From Ecdyonurus torrentis (taxonomy: Eukaryota; Arthropoda; Insecta; Ephemeroptera; Heptageniidae): a stretch of DNA of 64,000 bases. The DNA lies in the NCBI GenBank assembly GCA_949318235.1, contig OX439131.1, forward strand, positions 27,717,489 to 27,781,488, in the 5' to 3' direction. The stretch's first letter is position 1. The number at the start of each line of letters is the position of its first letter. This document shows, in pieces, positions 47,591-59,300 of this stretch. The notes under the pieces were generated by a model. That model was not told where the DNA came from. It was given only the letters and a program-made list of their open reading frames with translations, and made no database searches. A program made the position numbers and the translations under genes.

Positions 47591-50539
47591 GCCTTCAAGC
47601 CTCCACTCATTTTAGGGTTTTGAAATTTTAGCATAAAAAATATGATTTAGCAATCATTACTTTTTGGGTAAAATTTTAAAAATTCTCAAATGAATTGAGG
47701 TTGTATGCTGATACTCTTTGCCAGCACCGTGAAATCAGACTGAAACACCTGCACTGCCAGTGCTTTCAGCAAATTGCTGAAGGTGGCCGTAAGATCCCTA
47801 GAAAATACCAGGTACTCTCACCAAAACCGTTAAAAACCTCACTCAAATAACATGCAGTTAAATGGCAAACTTGACCTCTCAACAATGAAAAAAAATTGTT
47901 AATAATTCTTATCGAGTGAGAGTACCTGGTATATTATAGGGACGTTAGGTGGCCGAAAGGGCAACAGCTGACTGCTACTTCTGGCAAATTTTTGCTGGAA
48001 ACACTGGCAGTGAAAAGGTGCATGATCTGCAGCTGATTTCTGTCCCGCAACTCCAAATAAAAAATGTTAAAATCGCAGGGAATTTGTACCTCAACTGCCA
48101 CATCACTGGCAGTGCTGCCAACGAATATCAATATACACCCTCAATAGCCTATTATATGTAACTATAAAATAATAATAATAATAATATAGGTATAGGCCTA
48201 TATTAAGAAGAAAAAAACAGCATACACAGCTGATAATTGCAGCAAACATGTTGATAAAACTAGTACATATTATTACCATACATTATATCTTAAGAATTAT
48301 TCACACAACGTGTAAATTTGACGCGCATCAACGGGCATTGACGGATAAACAAAGCTGGAACAATGTAAACAAATGGAGCCGCTCACATGCAATTTCCAAA
48401 AACAATGTGAACGACCCCATTTGTTTACATTGTTCCAACTTTGTGACGCGCGTTGTCGTGCGTCAAATTTACTCATCATGTGATTAATACTTTACAGTTC
48501 CTATTAAAACTTTATTCAAATATTTATAAACCTTCATTCTTGATTTATAATCAGATTGTAGACTGCATAAGAAAAATATATATATATACTATATATATCG
48601 ATCCTTTCGCGTCAAGATGAAGCTACTACACTTACAAATTTCCAATGAATGAACGATCTACACTTTACAAAGTTGCGGCTACCTGAAGCTTCTGCTATAT
48701 AAAACAGGTAGGTGAAGCTCCAGGTAGCCGCAAATTTGTAAAGTGTAGATCGTTCATTCTTCGGAAATTTGTAAAGTGTAGTAGCTTCATCTTGATGTGA
48801 GAACATCGATATACCCCTATATATTGACAGATGAAAATATTGCATAATGTTTTACTATTTTAGGGGAAAAAAATAATAAAACAGCAAGGGTGTTATTACT
48901 GTGGAAAAAAGGGTTATCTTATTGTTGAGTGAAAATACTGTACTTGGGATAGCACAGATATAATAGTAAACACAAAAATGGATAGCTTTCTGCACTACAG
49001 TGTTTGTGTGCCTTTGTCAGTACTTCCACAGATTACAGATTTATAGTGAGAAGTATGCCATTGTTTCTGTGTTAGAAAGTATTTTCACCCAACTATAGGA
49101 CACCACTTCGATTCACTATGGTAATGCTCTTGCTAGTCTGCACTAATATGTTTCTAATTCAATTAATTTATACCGTATTCCATTTTACTGGTATCAAAAT
49201 CATCATTATTAAAAGTTCATGGCTTATTATTTTACATATAGGTTGATCTTCCATTTCCATAAAAACAATGCTACTCATGTTCGAGCTAAAGTAGCTCCTC
49301 CGAGACTAAACGGTGCCAGAGTTGGAGTCTTTGGGACCAGAAGTCCTCATCGTCCTGCACCAATTGGACTCTCTTTGGTTAAAATTGATAGAGTTGAAGG
49401 TAAAATATTTTTACATTCTTTCAATCATATTTATACTGTTACAGATAAAAAATAAGTTACATTTATTATCATTTATCATTAGTTACATATCAATCTTTTT
49501 GCGTCAAGATGAAGTTTCTACACTTTACATATTTCCAATGAATGAATGATCTACACTTTACAAAGTCGATGCTACCTGAACCTCCTGCTATATGAAACAG
49601 GTAGCTGAAGCTCCAGGTAACCGCAAATTTGTAAAGTGTAAATTGTTCATTCTTTTGTAAAGTGTAGTAGCTTCTAGAATATCGATATACATTTCTCAAT
49701 TGTTTATTTTATTATGAAATTAATTAATCTACGCTCTGTTTTTAGTTTTAAGTCCAATAACAAGCATTAATATACATAAATGCAATTTGGTTATTACTTT
49801 TGTAGGTGCTACAGTGTACTTCTCTGGAGTAGATGTAGTGGATGGAACCCCAGTACTAGATGTGAAGCCTTACATTCCTCACTATGACAGTCCATGGTGC
49901 TTAGGAGAAGGTGAAGGTGAAGAAGAAGGAGAAGGAGAGGAAGAACAGAGCCCAGAAGATAATGTATCTTTACGTGAAGCAGCAACTGGTAGCTCAAGTG
50001 ATGAAGAACAGCTTGCCTCACACCTTGCAGCTTTAAATGCATCTTGCACAGCACCTTGTACACCAAGTAAATATGTTCCCAATGTACGAGAGGCACCAGA
50101 TGGAGAAGAAGGTTCAGCTTCAAAATCTTTAACTCCAAAACTAACAGCGCTCCATATTTCACCAACCCCATCACCTGCTGAAACCAAAGTAAGAGTTCCT
50201 TCCTGGATTGATCAACCCCCTGTATCAAAATTAACAGTGAGATTTAGTGAAAGAGCTGTTATTCAGTTAGTAGAAACAGGCTCTAACACAAAAGACATGG
50301 TATCTGCTATTAGCTGTGTTTTAAGAGAAGATCCAAGATCTGTATATTTGCGCGAACGTTGGTCAAATCATTTTTATACCTTTTTAATCCGTGATTTACA
50401 AATAAGTTGCAAATTTGATGATAAAGCTCGTTCTGTTACTGTATTTCAAATAAGATCTGCTAAGAAATGTGAAGTTTGTGGAGAAATGGAATGGCAGTGT
50501 ACAAGTAATGGAAATTGTTCAGTTGTAGAAAGTAAATAA
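45572..50539 (+). CDS. TRMO: tRNA (adenine(37)-N6)-methyltransferase
   Basis: SAM-dependent enzyme of the TrmO/YaeB family that methylates t6A at tRNA position 37. Exons: 45572-45747, 46130-46486, 49242-49399, 49806-50539, totalling 1425 nt and 474 aa, with frame kept throughout. An in-frame ATG at 45644 (AAAATGG context) could start a form 24 residues shorter. Residues about 40-95 look coiled-coil (QMEQQINVARSELKNLR...). The TrmO beta-barrel domain spans about 120-280: PIIGTVSSWF, KRGTPRQPGV, NPEHTLEGLGSFSHMWLIFHFHKN, APPRLNG, GVFGTRSPHRPAPIGLSLVK, DVVDGTPVLDVKPYIPHYDS. An acidic low-complexity linker follows, then the C-terminal region (RSVYLRERWSNHFYTF). SPHRP and DGTPVLDVKPY are family signatures. 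Intron 2 hosts many mobile elements. Confidence 0.94.
45908..46026. mobile_element. 119 bp Tc1/mariner-type MITE
   Basis: Flanked by TA, with ends CAGCTCTGGCCACTAGTTTG and mirror (CAAACATTTGGGCAGAGCTG). Sibling of 43207-43326. It lies in TRMO intron 1. Confidence 0.75.
46530..46629. mobile_element. 100 bp TA-flanked MITE
   Basis: Ends CACTCCCCCCGAA and TTCAGGGAGAGTG are inverted with two mismatches and sit between TA dinucleotides, which fits a Tc1/mariner-type miniature element. It begins about 40 bp after TRMO exon 2. Confidence 0.65.
46792..47372. mobile_element. 581 bp non-autonomous hAT-like transposon
   Basis: Terminal repeats CAGTGGCGTAACT at both ends, and an exact 8 bp target duplication CCCTGGTA at 46784-46791 and 47373-47380. 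Subterminal G-rich/C-rich tracts (GGGGGGAG..., CCCCCTTCC) also mirror each other. 8 bp duplications define the hAT superfamily. No transposase. It lies in TRMO intron 2. Confidence 0.85.
47712..48130. repeat. Imperfect inverted-repeat element
   Basis: CACTGCCAGTG, AATACCAGGTACTCTCAC and GGTGGCC words on the left recur inverted on the right (GTGAGAGTACCTGGTAT, ACACTGGCAGTG, GGTGGCC). The best-matched inner pair is 47808-47822 with 47916-47934. Probably a decayed foldback element in TRMO intron 2. Confidence 0.5.
48298..48482. repeat. Foldback element, about 185 bp
   Basis: Ends CACACAACGTGTAAATTTGACGC and the imperfect mirror GCGTCAAATTTACTCATCATGTG enclose a second pair (GGAACAATGTAAACAAATGG / CCATTTGTTTACATTGTTCC). 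It lies in TRMO intron 2. Confidence 0.7.
48595..48810. repeat. Foldback element, ATCGAT/ACTTTAC family
   Basis: Ends TATCGAT..CGTCAAGATGAAGC and mirror GCTTCATCTTGATG..ATCGATA. The inner arms contain GATCTACACTTTACAAA, and the centre repeats CAGGTAG. Sibling of 49485-49690 and 39527-39725. It lies in TRMO intron 2. Confidence 0.75.
49075..49140. repeat. Single-arm remnant of the GCAAGGGCCTTACCA foldback family
   Basis: TTTTCACCCAACTATAGGAC, CACTATGGTAATGCTCTTGCTAG resembles the right arm of element C (7138-7178). The other arm is missing. It lies in TRMO intron 2. Confidence 0.45.
49485..49690. repeat. Foldback element, ATCGAT/ACTTTAC family
   Basis: Same layout as 48595-48810 (CGTCAAGATGAAGT, GATCTACACTTTACAAAG, CAGGTAGCTGAAGCTCC, GTAGTAGCTTC, ATATCGATA) with more mismatches between arms. 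It lies in TRMO intron 3. Confidence 0.7.
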
Positions 50540-50689
50540 TTAATGAAATGTATTTACATACTGTACTCATGTTTGTATTTTTAGTTTTATGCTTACCAAA
50601 TACAAATGTGATGTACCAGTAAATTAAGGTTATCAGAATTAGTTTATTGTACAGTTGTATTTCAGATTTATCCAAGACAAACATGAGAT

Positions 50690-50722
<33 letters not shown>

Positions 50723-51321
50723 AAAGGGCCACAATAAGAATAAGTTCATAATCTATTATGAACCTTTCATGTCTCATTGTGAACATTTCACTGCTATGGC
50801 ACTATTTTATTGGGAATTAAGTAGTTGCTACTTTAAAAATACTCCACCCTTACTATTGTGGACTTTTCCTGGGATGAAAACTAAGTCTGTGGGGCAGTAG
50901 TATGCATTTTGATTTTATTTGTGAGAGATAATTGTTTATTTCTCAGCGGGTAAACATGGCCTTTTCAAAGACCATAATATGCAGTGTGTGAGCATGTACT
51001 TGTGGTCTCTGCCCATGCATTGGCCAGTGTGCCACATGTAAAAATGATACCAGTGATGTTTAGGCTTAACAGGTCTATTCATGTCCACAGCCATTTCTGG
51101 CAGTAGTGGCAGTGACCAATGTCAACTTTGCGGATGCTTCAACAATCCATCTTATCTGATTTATATTAAATTAAATCACACGTTATTGGGTTTATCCTGT
51201 ATGGTATTGAACTCCTTTTCACCCCACTAATGTCTGCACAGTTAAAATAAAACTACAGTCTTTATGCTAATTTATTAATATTTTCCAATAAATATAAATG
51301 TTAGTGTATTACCATATATCG

Positions 51322-51703
51322 ATAAGTTTAAAAAAATATTTAGAAAATAGTTGGTAGAAATTAGAGCACGTTGAATTGAAAATTAATAAAACGCGAAAAT
51401 TCTCTAATTTAAATAGTAAATTGGGACTAGGGATCAAATATTCTAGCTTGAGCTAGTTAAAAAGTAGACGTTAAAGGGATGGAGGTATAGTGTCAAAATA
51501 AAATACGATGTGCCTAGCATCTCACGTTCTCACACTACGTCAAAGACACAACATTATAAAACAGCATCAGACTTACTCTTTGCCTTAGACCGGTTTTGTC
51601 CTTTACCTAGGACTCATCAGTAAGGCTTGGCAGAGAGCTCTGTACAGCTAGAGATGGCTCACACCACATCTGCTAACTGACTGAGCTCTAAATATTTTTT
51701 TAA
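51322..51703 (-). mobile_element. Single-arm copy of the hammerhead-bearing element
   Basis: Near-identical over its length to the left arm of the 1840-2540 palindrome (TAGAAAATAGTTGGTAGA, GAGCACGTTGAATTG, AAAACGCGAAAATTCTC, GAGCTCTGTACAGCTAG). Here the unit is bounded by short inverted ends AAGTTTAAAAAAATATTTA and its complement, suggesting a 0.38 kb transposable unit. ATACTAACCGCGATGG follows, as next to the palindrome. Confidence 0.75.
51576..51635 (-). ncRNA. Hammerhead ribozyme copy with G12 replaced
   Basis: On the minus strand: CTCT-GCCAA-GCCTTA, CTGATGA, GTCC/GGAC, then AAAA where GAAA is expected (minus-strand A at 51597), CCGGTC and TAAGGC-AA-AGAG. All stems persist, but the invariant guanine that acts as general base is lost, so self-cleavage should be abolished. 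Confidence 0.7.
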
Positions 51704-51761
51704 ACTTATTAATACTAACCGCGATGGTTTTTTCCTAATACGCATATTACCATATATCGTA

Positions 51762-51911
51762 CAGTCATTTTACTTAAAAATGAATTTCTATTGGCTTATG
51801 GCCATTCAAAACAATCAGATAGAGATTCTAGATGGCGCATAACTCAATCTAAATACATGTTATTCCCAAATGCCTATAGAAATTAATTTTTTAGTAAAAT
51901 GGCCTTACAGT
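51762..51911. mobile_element. 150 bp MITE-like inverted repeat
   Basis: CATTTTACTTAAAAATGAATTTCTAT at the left (quoted in part: CATTTTACTTAAAAATGAAT) is mirrored at the right by ATAGAAATTAATTTTTTAG and TAAAATGGCC. TA dinucleotides lie near both ends. A weaker relative seems to lie at about 43548-43940. Confidence 0.5.
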
Positions 51912-52100
51912 AAACTCTTAATTTTGTGAAGTTCATTTCTGTGAATTTCTCGTTTTTTAAAATAACAATTTTCTGGGTCCTTTGTGACTTCACAAAAACA
52001 AAAATTTTAAAATGGCCGTTTAATAAATCGGGCAGTTTCATAAATAAAAAGTAATAACATAGTGTAGTTCAATTTAAGAAAAAAAAAATTGCGGTTAGGA

Positions 52101-52300
52101 TGAACAAGTAAAGGATATAAATACCAGGATGGGCCTTACAGTAGTAGAAGTTCTATAGAAAGATCGAGGTATCACATCACAGAGTTTAGTTATACAATAA
52201 CATAACTACATTCTGGGCCACGGGAAACCTCTACCTCTCCTTAGAACTTCTTCTGTGATAAGACCCTTGCTGGTATTTACATCCTTTACTTAAATGTTCA
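52101..52300. repeat. Palindromic element D (about 0.2 kb)
   Basis: AGTAAAGGATATAAATACCA / TGGTATTTACATCCTTTACT outer arms and GGGCCTTACAGTAGTAGAAG / CTTCTGTGATAAGACCC inner arms. Most similar to element B. GCGGTTAGGAT (52091-52101) lies at its left edge. Confidence 0.65.
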
Positions 52301-52463
52301 ATAATATAGAAAATAAAAATAAAAAGTTAAAATGGATAGGACAGAAGCAACCGAAAAATTTTGTATTGTCTTTGTAAATTGAAATGTTAATACGTGTATA
52401 TCTGTGCTCATTTATTTGAAACATAAAAAGCCAACAGCAATGCTGGGTGGTTATGTAAAGGTG

Positions 52464-52533
52464 CATTCACATATTCTTAAATTTGGTTGTAACTTGCGCA
52501 AAGTTGTAACAAATTTAAGAATATGTGAATGGA
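52464..52533. repeat. Short hairpin, 20 bp perfect arms
   Basis: CATTCACATATTCTTAAATT and its exact complement AATTTAAGAATATGTGAATG flank a loop containing GTTGTAAC twice as direct repeats. Confidence 0.8.
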
Positions 52534-52851
52534 TCTTAAAGGTACAAAAACTGGAAAAGGAAGTACTAGGCACAGAAATCACGAAAAGGTAAAAGTGGGA
52601 GAGAACTTTGCCCCAGCAGCAAGTTAGGCCTAAACCACCTCCTACTTTAAACATCGTGTCGTTTCCTTTTCTGGCACTTCTGTTACATTTACTTTACATG
52701 CCATTGTGTAAGGTGCACATTAAGTGCTTGTTGATTTTTCACTTGCATGAAGTTATTTTAAATACTAACTTTTACTTTGTACTTTGTAAATCAGCATTCT
52801 GATATCTTAAATTGTTACTGTATTTTTAAACTATTGGTTCTTTTGCTGTGA

Positions 52852-52853
52852 TT

Positions 52854-52931
<78 letters not shown>
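52852..52931. repeat. (CT)n microsatellite
   Basis: Eighty bases of CT with a single interruption. Confidence 0.95.
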
Positions 52932-52934
<3 letters not shown>

Positions 52935-53210
52935 GGATTTTGTAGTAATGTTACAATTTGTATAGATTATCTATATGTGGAAATATAAAATAAAACACAA
53001 AATTTAACATTAAGAAGTATACAATTTATTTTTTTATTTACAATAAACAACTTGTATATATATACACTCAATAATAGTCTAAAACAGTTTACGTTTTCTT
53101 AGTAAAATCAAGATAGGTGATTGTCAAAATTAAAAAAAGAAAAAGAAAGAACAGAAAGGAATGCTTTCATTTGAAAGTTAATTGTGGAAGGTGATACAGG
53201 AAAAAACACA

Positions 53211-53216
<6 letters not shown>

Positions 53217-53290
<74 letters not shown>
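53217..53290. repeat. (TA)n microsatellite
   Basis: About 74 bp of alternating TA in the intergenic region. Confidence 0.95.
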
Positions 53291-53291
<1 letters not shown>

Positions 53292-55442
53292 GGCTACATA
53301 GTGAAGAATAACTTCCTTTTTTTTTTTTTTTTTTTAAGTATTACTTATGTAAGAAGAAAACTTTTTTCATTATTATTACTATTTTACTAGAATACAATTA
53401 CTCATATCCAGATAGACACATATTTTATTATATCTTGATAACAACTTTTAAGTAGGACACTACAACATGATATTATTAAAAAAAAAAAAAAAAAAATGTT
53501 GCTGGGAAAAAGAGATGAATTTTCCCCCGATGATAAAAGTACCAGATAATTTTTTATCATTATATTCACTGGTCAATCCTGCAAGAGCAGACAAAATTAT
53601 GACATCACAGAAGTCAAAGTTATATAAGAGGCAAACATGCATTAAGATTTGTGGTTGAAATACACCACAAAGTAGTAGTTTTAATTGCTATATGAATATA
53701 TTTTAAAAAGGTCCATAACAGATTGACCATATATAAAGTTTTTAAATAATCTCACTAGATAAAAGTGATAAGAGTAATACATTATTTAAAAATATGATTC
53801 ATGAATTAAATTAAAAAAAAAAAAAAATCATAACCTTTTACAAATTCATTTTGAAGAAAAAAAATTATAACCGTAAAATTTTAAGTACTTTTTTTTTTAA
53901 CCTGTACCCTTAATTTTAAATATATTTAATGTATTTTATATATATTTATATATAATTATACAAGAGTCCAACTTATTGCATAGTTACATCAGTTTGATGA
54001 AGAAATCTTACAAAAATATTTTATTTACCCACTTTTAATAGAAAGACATCATGCATTATACTTGTAGGCCTTTTTCTTTTTTTTTTTCTTTTTTTCCTTT
54101 TTTTAATTATGTTTTTTTTTTTCCTTCTATTTTTTTATAATGAGTAAAACAAAGTTCTTCAAAGGAATCTAAGTAAGTTGAAGGATTTAGTTCAATGGCT
54201 TTCTATAACCATACCTTAGATACCAAAAATGTATATAAAGAGCACAGTAACAACAATGAAAGTACATCACTATTATTATTTTAAGGTTTACAATTTTATT
54301 AGGGAGAGGCTTTTAAAAGTTATCATAAAAGCCCAATACTGATAAATATTATTTATTTTAAAGAAGAAAATACTGCAAACCACTCCATATTGTCTTTAAG
54401 TTTTGGCAAGATATTAAAACCAACCTCTCAAAACTGACTAAAAAAAATAATAAATAAAAAAAAAAAAAAAAAAAAAAAGTAGAAGAAGGCAGCATTGCTT
54501 ATTATTATTAATTTCTTTTAATGGGACAAATGCATAAGTTTATTATTATTATTATTTTAACAATGAGGCCGTTAGTTAGGCATTTTTTTTTTTTGACATC
54601 TACAAAGAAGTCACTATAATATAGTTAACATTTCCAGATATACAAGCCATACATAATCAAGTCTATGTTCCTTTTTGCAATAGAAGAATAGATAAAAGGA
54701 GAGAGAGAAAGAGAAACAACTGAATATGTAATAAGTATAGTCGAGCTACATAGTAGGAAGACACTTTAGCATGAAAAACTTTGGATTTTGTTTCCTTTTA
54801 TCATAATTATTTTTAATTAAGTAAGTTTAGCAAAGTTATATGGAAAGAACACAAAATGGTTTTTAAATAACCCACACTTTACTGTATATTTATGCCTTCA
54901 TATTTTAATGTATCCTACTCATTTAAAATTATTATTATTTCATTACTAAATGCTAAAATCTTGCATTAATTATTATTGTTTTTATTAATACTTTTAAAAG
55001 TTCTATATATTATTTTATTATTTTAATACAAGTACATCATATTATTATTTAATAATTTCTAAAAAGTATTTAAATTTATTTGCAATGGCCTGTTGTTCAA
55101 GGTGTTACTCATATTTTTGCACTGGGCTAATTAGCTATATTATCTCTGCTACAGAGTTACAATATCTATCTTCTAAAGTAAGAAGGCTTATTAAACTACC
55201 TAAAAGACTTAACAGTCTTCTATGTAACACATTTTTATTATAATTATTTCTTCTTTTAAACTATGATTATATGATTTGATGACATACATTTATATTCTTT
55301 TTAACTTCAATACTATGTGTACACTTCAAAAGGCTTTTATAGGTATAGGAGAGAACATCTTTTAAAAAACAAGCAATAAATTGACAAATACATAGCTAAT
55401 GTAATGATGAATTTCACAACTTGCTTTAGATTTCTTTCTTTC

Positions 55443-55497
<55 letters not shown>

Positions 55498-56315
55498 CTC
55501 CATCTTCTTCCCCTCCCCCCTCCTTCCCCATTATTGCAAACTTGGCAATCAAATGGTTTACTAAATGCTTTTCTTTTGGCAAAAAGAATTTGATCACTAA
55601 GATTGCAACAATGCAACAAATTTTAATGCAAGTAGTGAATTGAATCTAAAAATGCATTATACAATACCGATGTAATATTCAAAAGTTTTTGTCATTTAAA
55701 ATTGTTATTACAATGCAAGTAAGTAAATAAAAATTAAAAATAAAAAAATGCTGCAATTACAATATTAAAAAGATGACTCGCTTGAAATTTAATTTTAAGG
55801 AACACAAATATGTAATAAAATGACAGTGAAAATGCATCACTTGTTAAATAATTTTCAATTGATGATACTAGATTTGCAATGAAGCAAATAAAAGGTAAGT
55901 TAAACAGGAGATACTGATTGCAACTAGCCAATTTAATGTAATTGTTTGTGTTTACAAAACATAAAATGATTAGAGAAATATATAGATAATATGTATAAAC
56001 ATTTTGACATGAAAATTGCTTCTCAAGATTTATATGTTGTTACAATAAATAATACAATCCATTAAACAAGTCACAGCAATATATATACAAAGTGACAGAC
56101 AAAGCAAAACATCAAAAAATATTTAAAATTTGTTTTAGATACATGATACATTTAATAATTATAATATTTTTCCAATGGAATTATCTGATTCCTTAATAAT
56201 TATTCTTTACTATTATTTAATTTTAAGTTTTATATTATTTATTTACTATTATTTTACATCAACAAGAGCAATAATATTTATAAGTGAAGAAGTTTTATGT
56301 TTTACAAATAAGATG

Positions 56316-59300
56316 TCAAAAGAAAATGACTTCTTCTTCTGTAGCCCTTGGAGCTTTCTGCTGTTGCTGCTGTGATGGTGAACTGTTTTTTTGTTTATCT
56401 GCAGGCATACGAGGGTACGTATGTAAAGGTGCTGCTGCCCCTGGATGAGGGGGCGTGGCATGGGGCTGCATCATGGCAGGACTACTGCCAGTGCGTACGT
56501 GTGTGGGTGCACTACCTCCACCACCACCATCCTCCCTACCTACAGTGGCTGGACTGAAGCTATTCGAACTCAATCTCTGATAACCACCAGGTTGAGGACT
56601 ACTGCGCTCTTTTTTATTTGCTAAGTTTTCCATTTGGCTTAATTTTAATGGTAACATTTGAGTAACACCCTCTCGTGAAGGTCCTGTTACCGTACCACTT
56701 GCACCTCCAAGTTTTGCTAATTTTAATGGTAATTGTTGTCTGACTTGAACACTTTGTGCAGCTTTTTGTTGATTTGTTGCACTTACAAGATTCAAGGGTA
56801 GTGGTACTTTGCCAGCAGCTGTACTTGTAGATGTATTTGAAGGAGGTGGGCCTCCAATTGGTGGAGGTTTCCATTTGGCTGTCTCTGCTTTACGTCTTGT
56901 ATCTGAAGGTGGCGATGGTGCTGTCATAGTGGGTTGCTCACTTTCTTCTTGACCTGCTCCTGCTGTCACTACAGGCATATTAGGACTGATGAGAATGCCT
57001 TGACTTGTTAGCATTTCCATTCGTCTATACAATTGTTCCCTTTGCTGAGTAATATCTGCTTGTTCAGAGCGTACTTGTTCTTGCAGTCTTAGTAATTCTG
57101 TTCTTTTCTCTTCTACATCTTTTTCCTCAGCCTCACGTTCTCTTGCCCAAGCTTCCTTTTCTTGACTCAATCGATCTTGCAAATTTCGCAGCTCCTCAAG
57201 TTGTTTTGGTTGCCTGTACATTGGTCTGCGTTCACGACTATCATCTGAACTCAGCTGTTGCTTGCAAGCTGACAGACTGGCCTGCAGACTGTAAATACAT
57301 ATAAAAAAAGTTTTAATATCATATTTCAGATACAAAATAACAGTGTTCCAAGTTCCCAATTAACGCACCTGTCAATAGTGGTCATTTGCTGAGAGATGAT
57401 GCAAAGAAGTGTGTACACATAATGTGAAAGCCTGACAGCTGCAAGCTGTTGCTCTTGTCCTAGTGTAAGAAGAGGTGGTAGCTCTCCACTGCTCTCTCCG
57501 AGGCTAGTAGTTAATACACCAGGTGGCACAGTGGCTAGCAGAGCATTGCGCCAAGGTACACCTCCTCGGTCCTGCTATCACATCACACGTAAGAATTGTA
57601 CATTTGGAACACAAAAGACAAAGTGATTACAAAATTACCTTATGTGCCTGCGACTTGGCGGCCTCAAACTCAGGTGTACCAACAGGAGTTGAGTATGTGG
57701 AGTGCTCAGTGGAATCCTTCATACCTGGCTGCTTTTTAGCAAGAGCTGAAACATTATGTAATTTACATATCATGAAGTTTTCTATAAGCCATATCAGAAT
57801 ATTATTCAACCATTACTTTTAGCATTTAAAATGTTACCTTTGTGTAAGAATGCCTGAAGCTGTTCCTTATTGGCATTATCAAACCCTCCAAATGTCTCAG
57901 CTCGTTTTGGTAATGTTGGTGACACATATGCTTCACTCTGATGCTCACCCACTGAACTGACACTTCGAGACAAGTTGGTGCCTGATGCATACAGTGAGCT
58001 GGCAAGCTGGTTCACCTCCTAAAATTACACATGATTTTAAATAGTAAAAGCGGGAACTTGCAACTTACTTTTCAGAACATCAACGGAAAGCAATACATGC
58101 ATACACAGATACACTTACATGGAAAGCTGAGAGGACTTCTTTCCACATTGTGTTGCTATCTGCATCTTCGGCTACAAGATGTGCATAGCTCGGGGGCTCA
58201 GGAAGGTTGCCGAGGCCAGAAGCAGCCAGTAGTTTAAGTTGCAAAGCCATTTTCTCTTCTAAGATTAAGGCTTGCTCTACATCCTTTTGCCTCAACACCC
58301 CTGCAACAGAACAAAACCGTCAAAAATCCTTCAGATTGAGAAAACACATTTGAAAATTCTTCTAACTTCACATTTGATTTCATTGCAACATGTCAATGGA
58401 TATTGATTAACTTTGAACCTCTTTTTAAATCGTACAGAAAATAACACATAGATTAGTAAAAATTTGGGAATAGCTTAGACTGACGGAGATGCCATAGCAG
58501 AGATACGTTAGCATGCCTGTCAGTCTAAGCTCATACTATCTACTATTCCCTTACTTGTCCTTATTTATCTTTTCTTTTTTTTTCTTTTTTTTTAATTGTT
58601 GCAACATTAAATTTTCCCTTAAAGGTAGAGACAGTGGTAAAAATATCGCGTTTTTATTGTGACAGCGATAGTGAACTAGCCCTCTGATTGGCTTGTGGGT
58701 TGCCTCTAGCCAATCAGAGAGCTACTTTACTATCGCTGTAACAATAAAAACGCGATATTTTTTACCACTGTCTCTACCTTAACTATTATTTTTTAAATCT
58801 AAGACACCATTGAATTGAAAAAGAGAATGATTTTTCTTTCTCTTTATACTAAATAAAACAGCACAGTGACAACTAAAACAAGAATGTGAAGTTCTAAAAC
58901 GGTATTGGTAAACTTAAACATAAATAAATAAAATCTATATGAAGAAAATACATGAAAATTAACAGTATTAGGATGATGAATGATGATGGAAAAAAAAATG
59001 TAGAGATGGTATTATTTTTCTTACCAAATAGGAAGAAAGAATAATAATAATAATATCCAGCACAAATGTTATAGGTTTTGAGGAAGAAGAAATAATAATA
59101 GTTAAGGCGCAAAGTTTAAAGGGGAAAGAAGAAATTAACCAGGGGTAGGGCTATAAAAGGAAATAAAAAAGATTAGAAATTTTACTTATTCTACAGTAAC
59201 ATAAACAAGTGGACAGCACAACTAATGCTAGCATTTAGCCATAAATAGAAATTACCTTCAAATCCCAAACAGCTGCCTTTGGTTTACATAAAAACAAAGG

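Larger units (their letters stand above)
50540..56315. other. Tail-to-tail intergenic region, TRMO and RhoGEF 3'UTRs
   Basis: No coding region supported. AATAAAACA on the plus strand near 52988 could end the TRMO transcript, and TTTATT near 53027 could end the minus-strand RhoGEF transcript, but both are guesses. It contains (CT)n at 52852-52931, (TA)n at 53217-53290, an A tract near 50701-50725 and T tracts near 55465-55497. 53300-56300 is AT-rich with nothing else recognised. Confidence 0.45.

Noticed and set aside
49809..50228. 139-codon Leu/His-rich ORF (-)
   Set aside because: It lies antisense to the last TRMO exon and is a composition shadow of its coding sequence.
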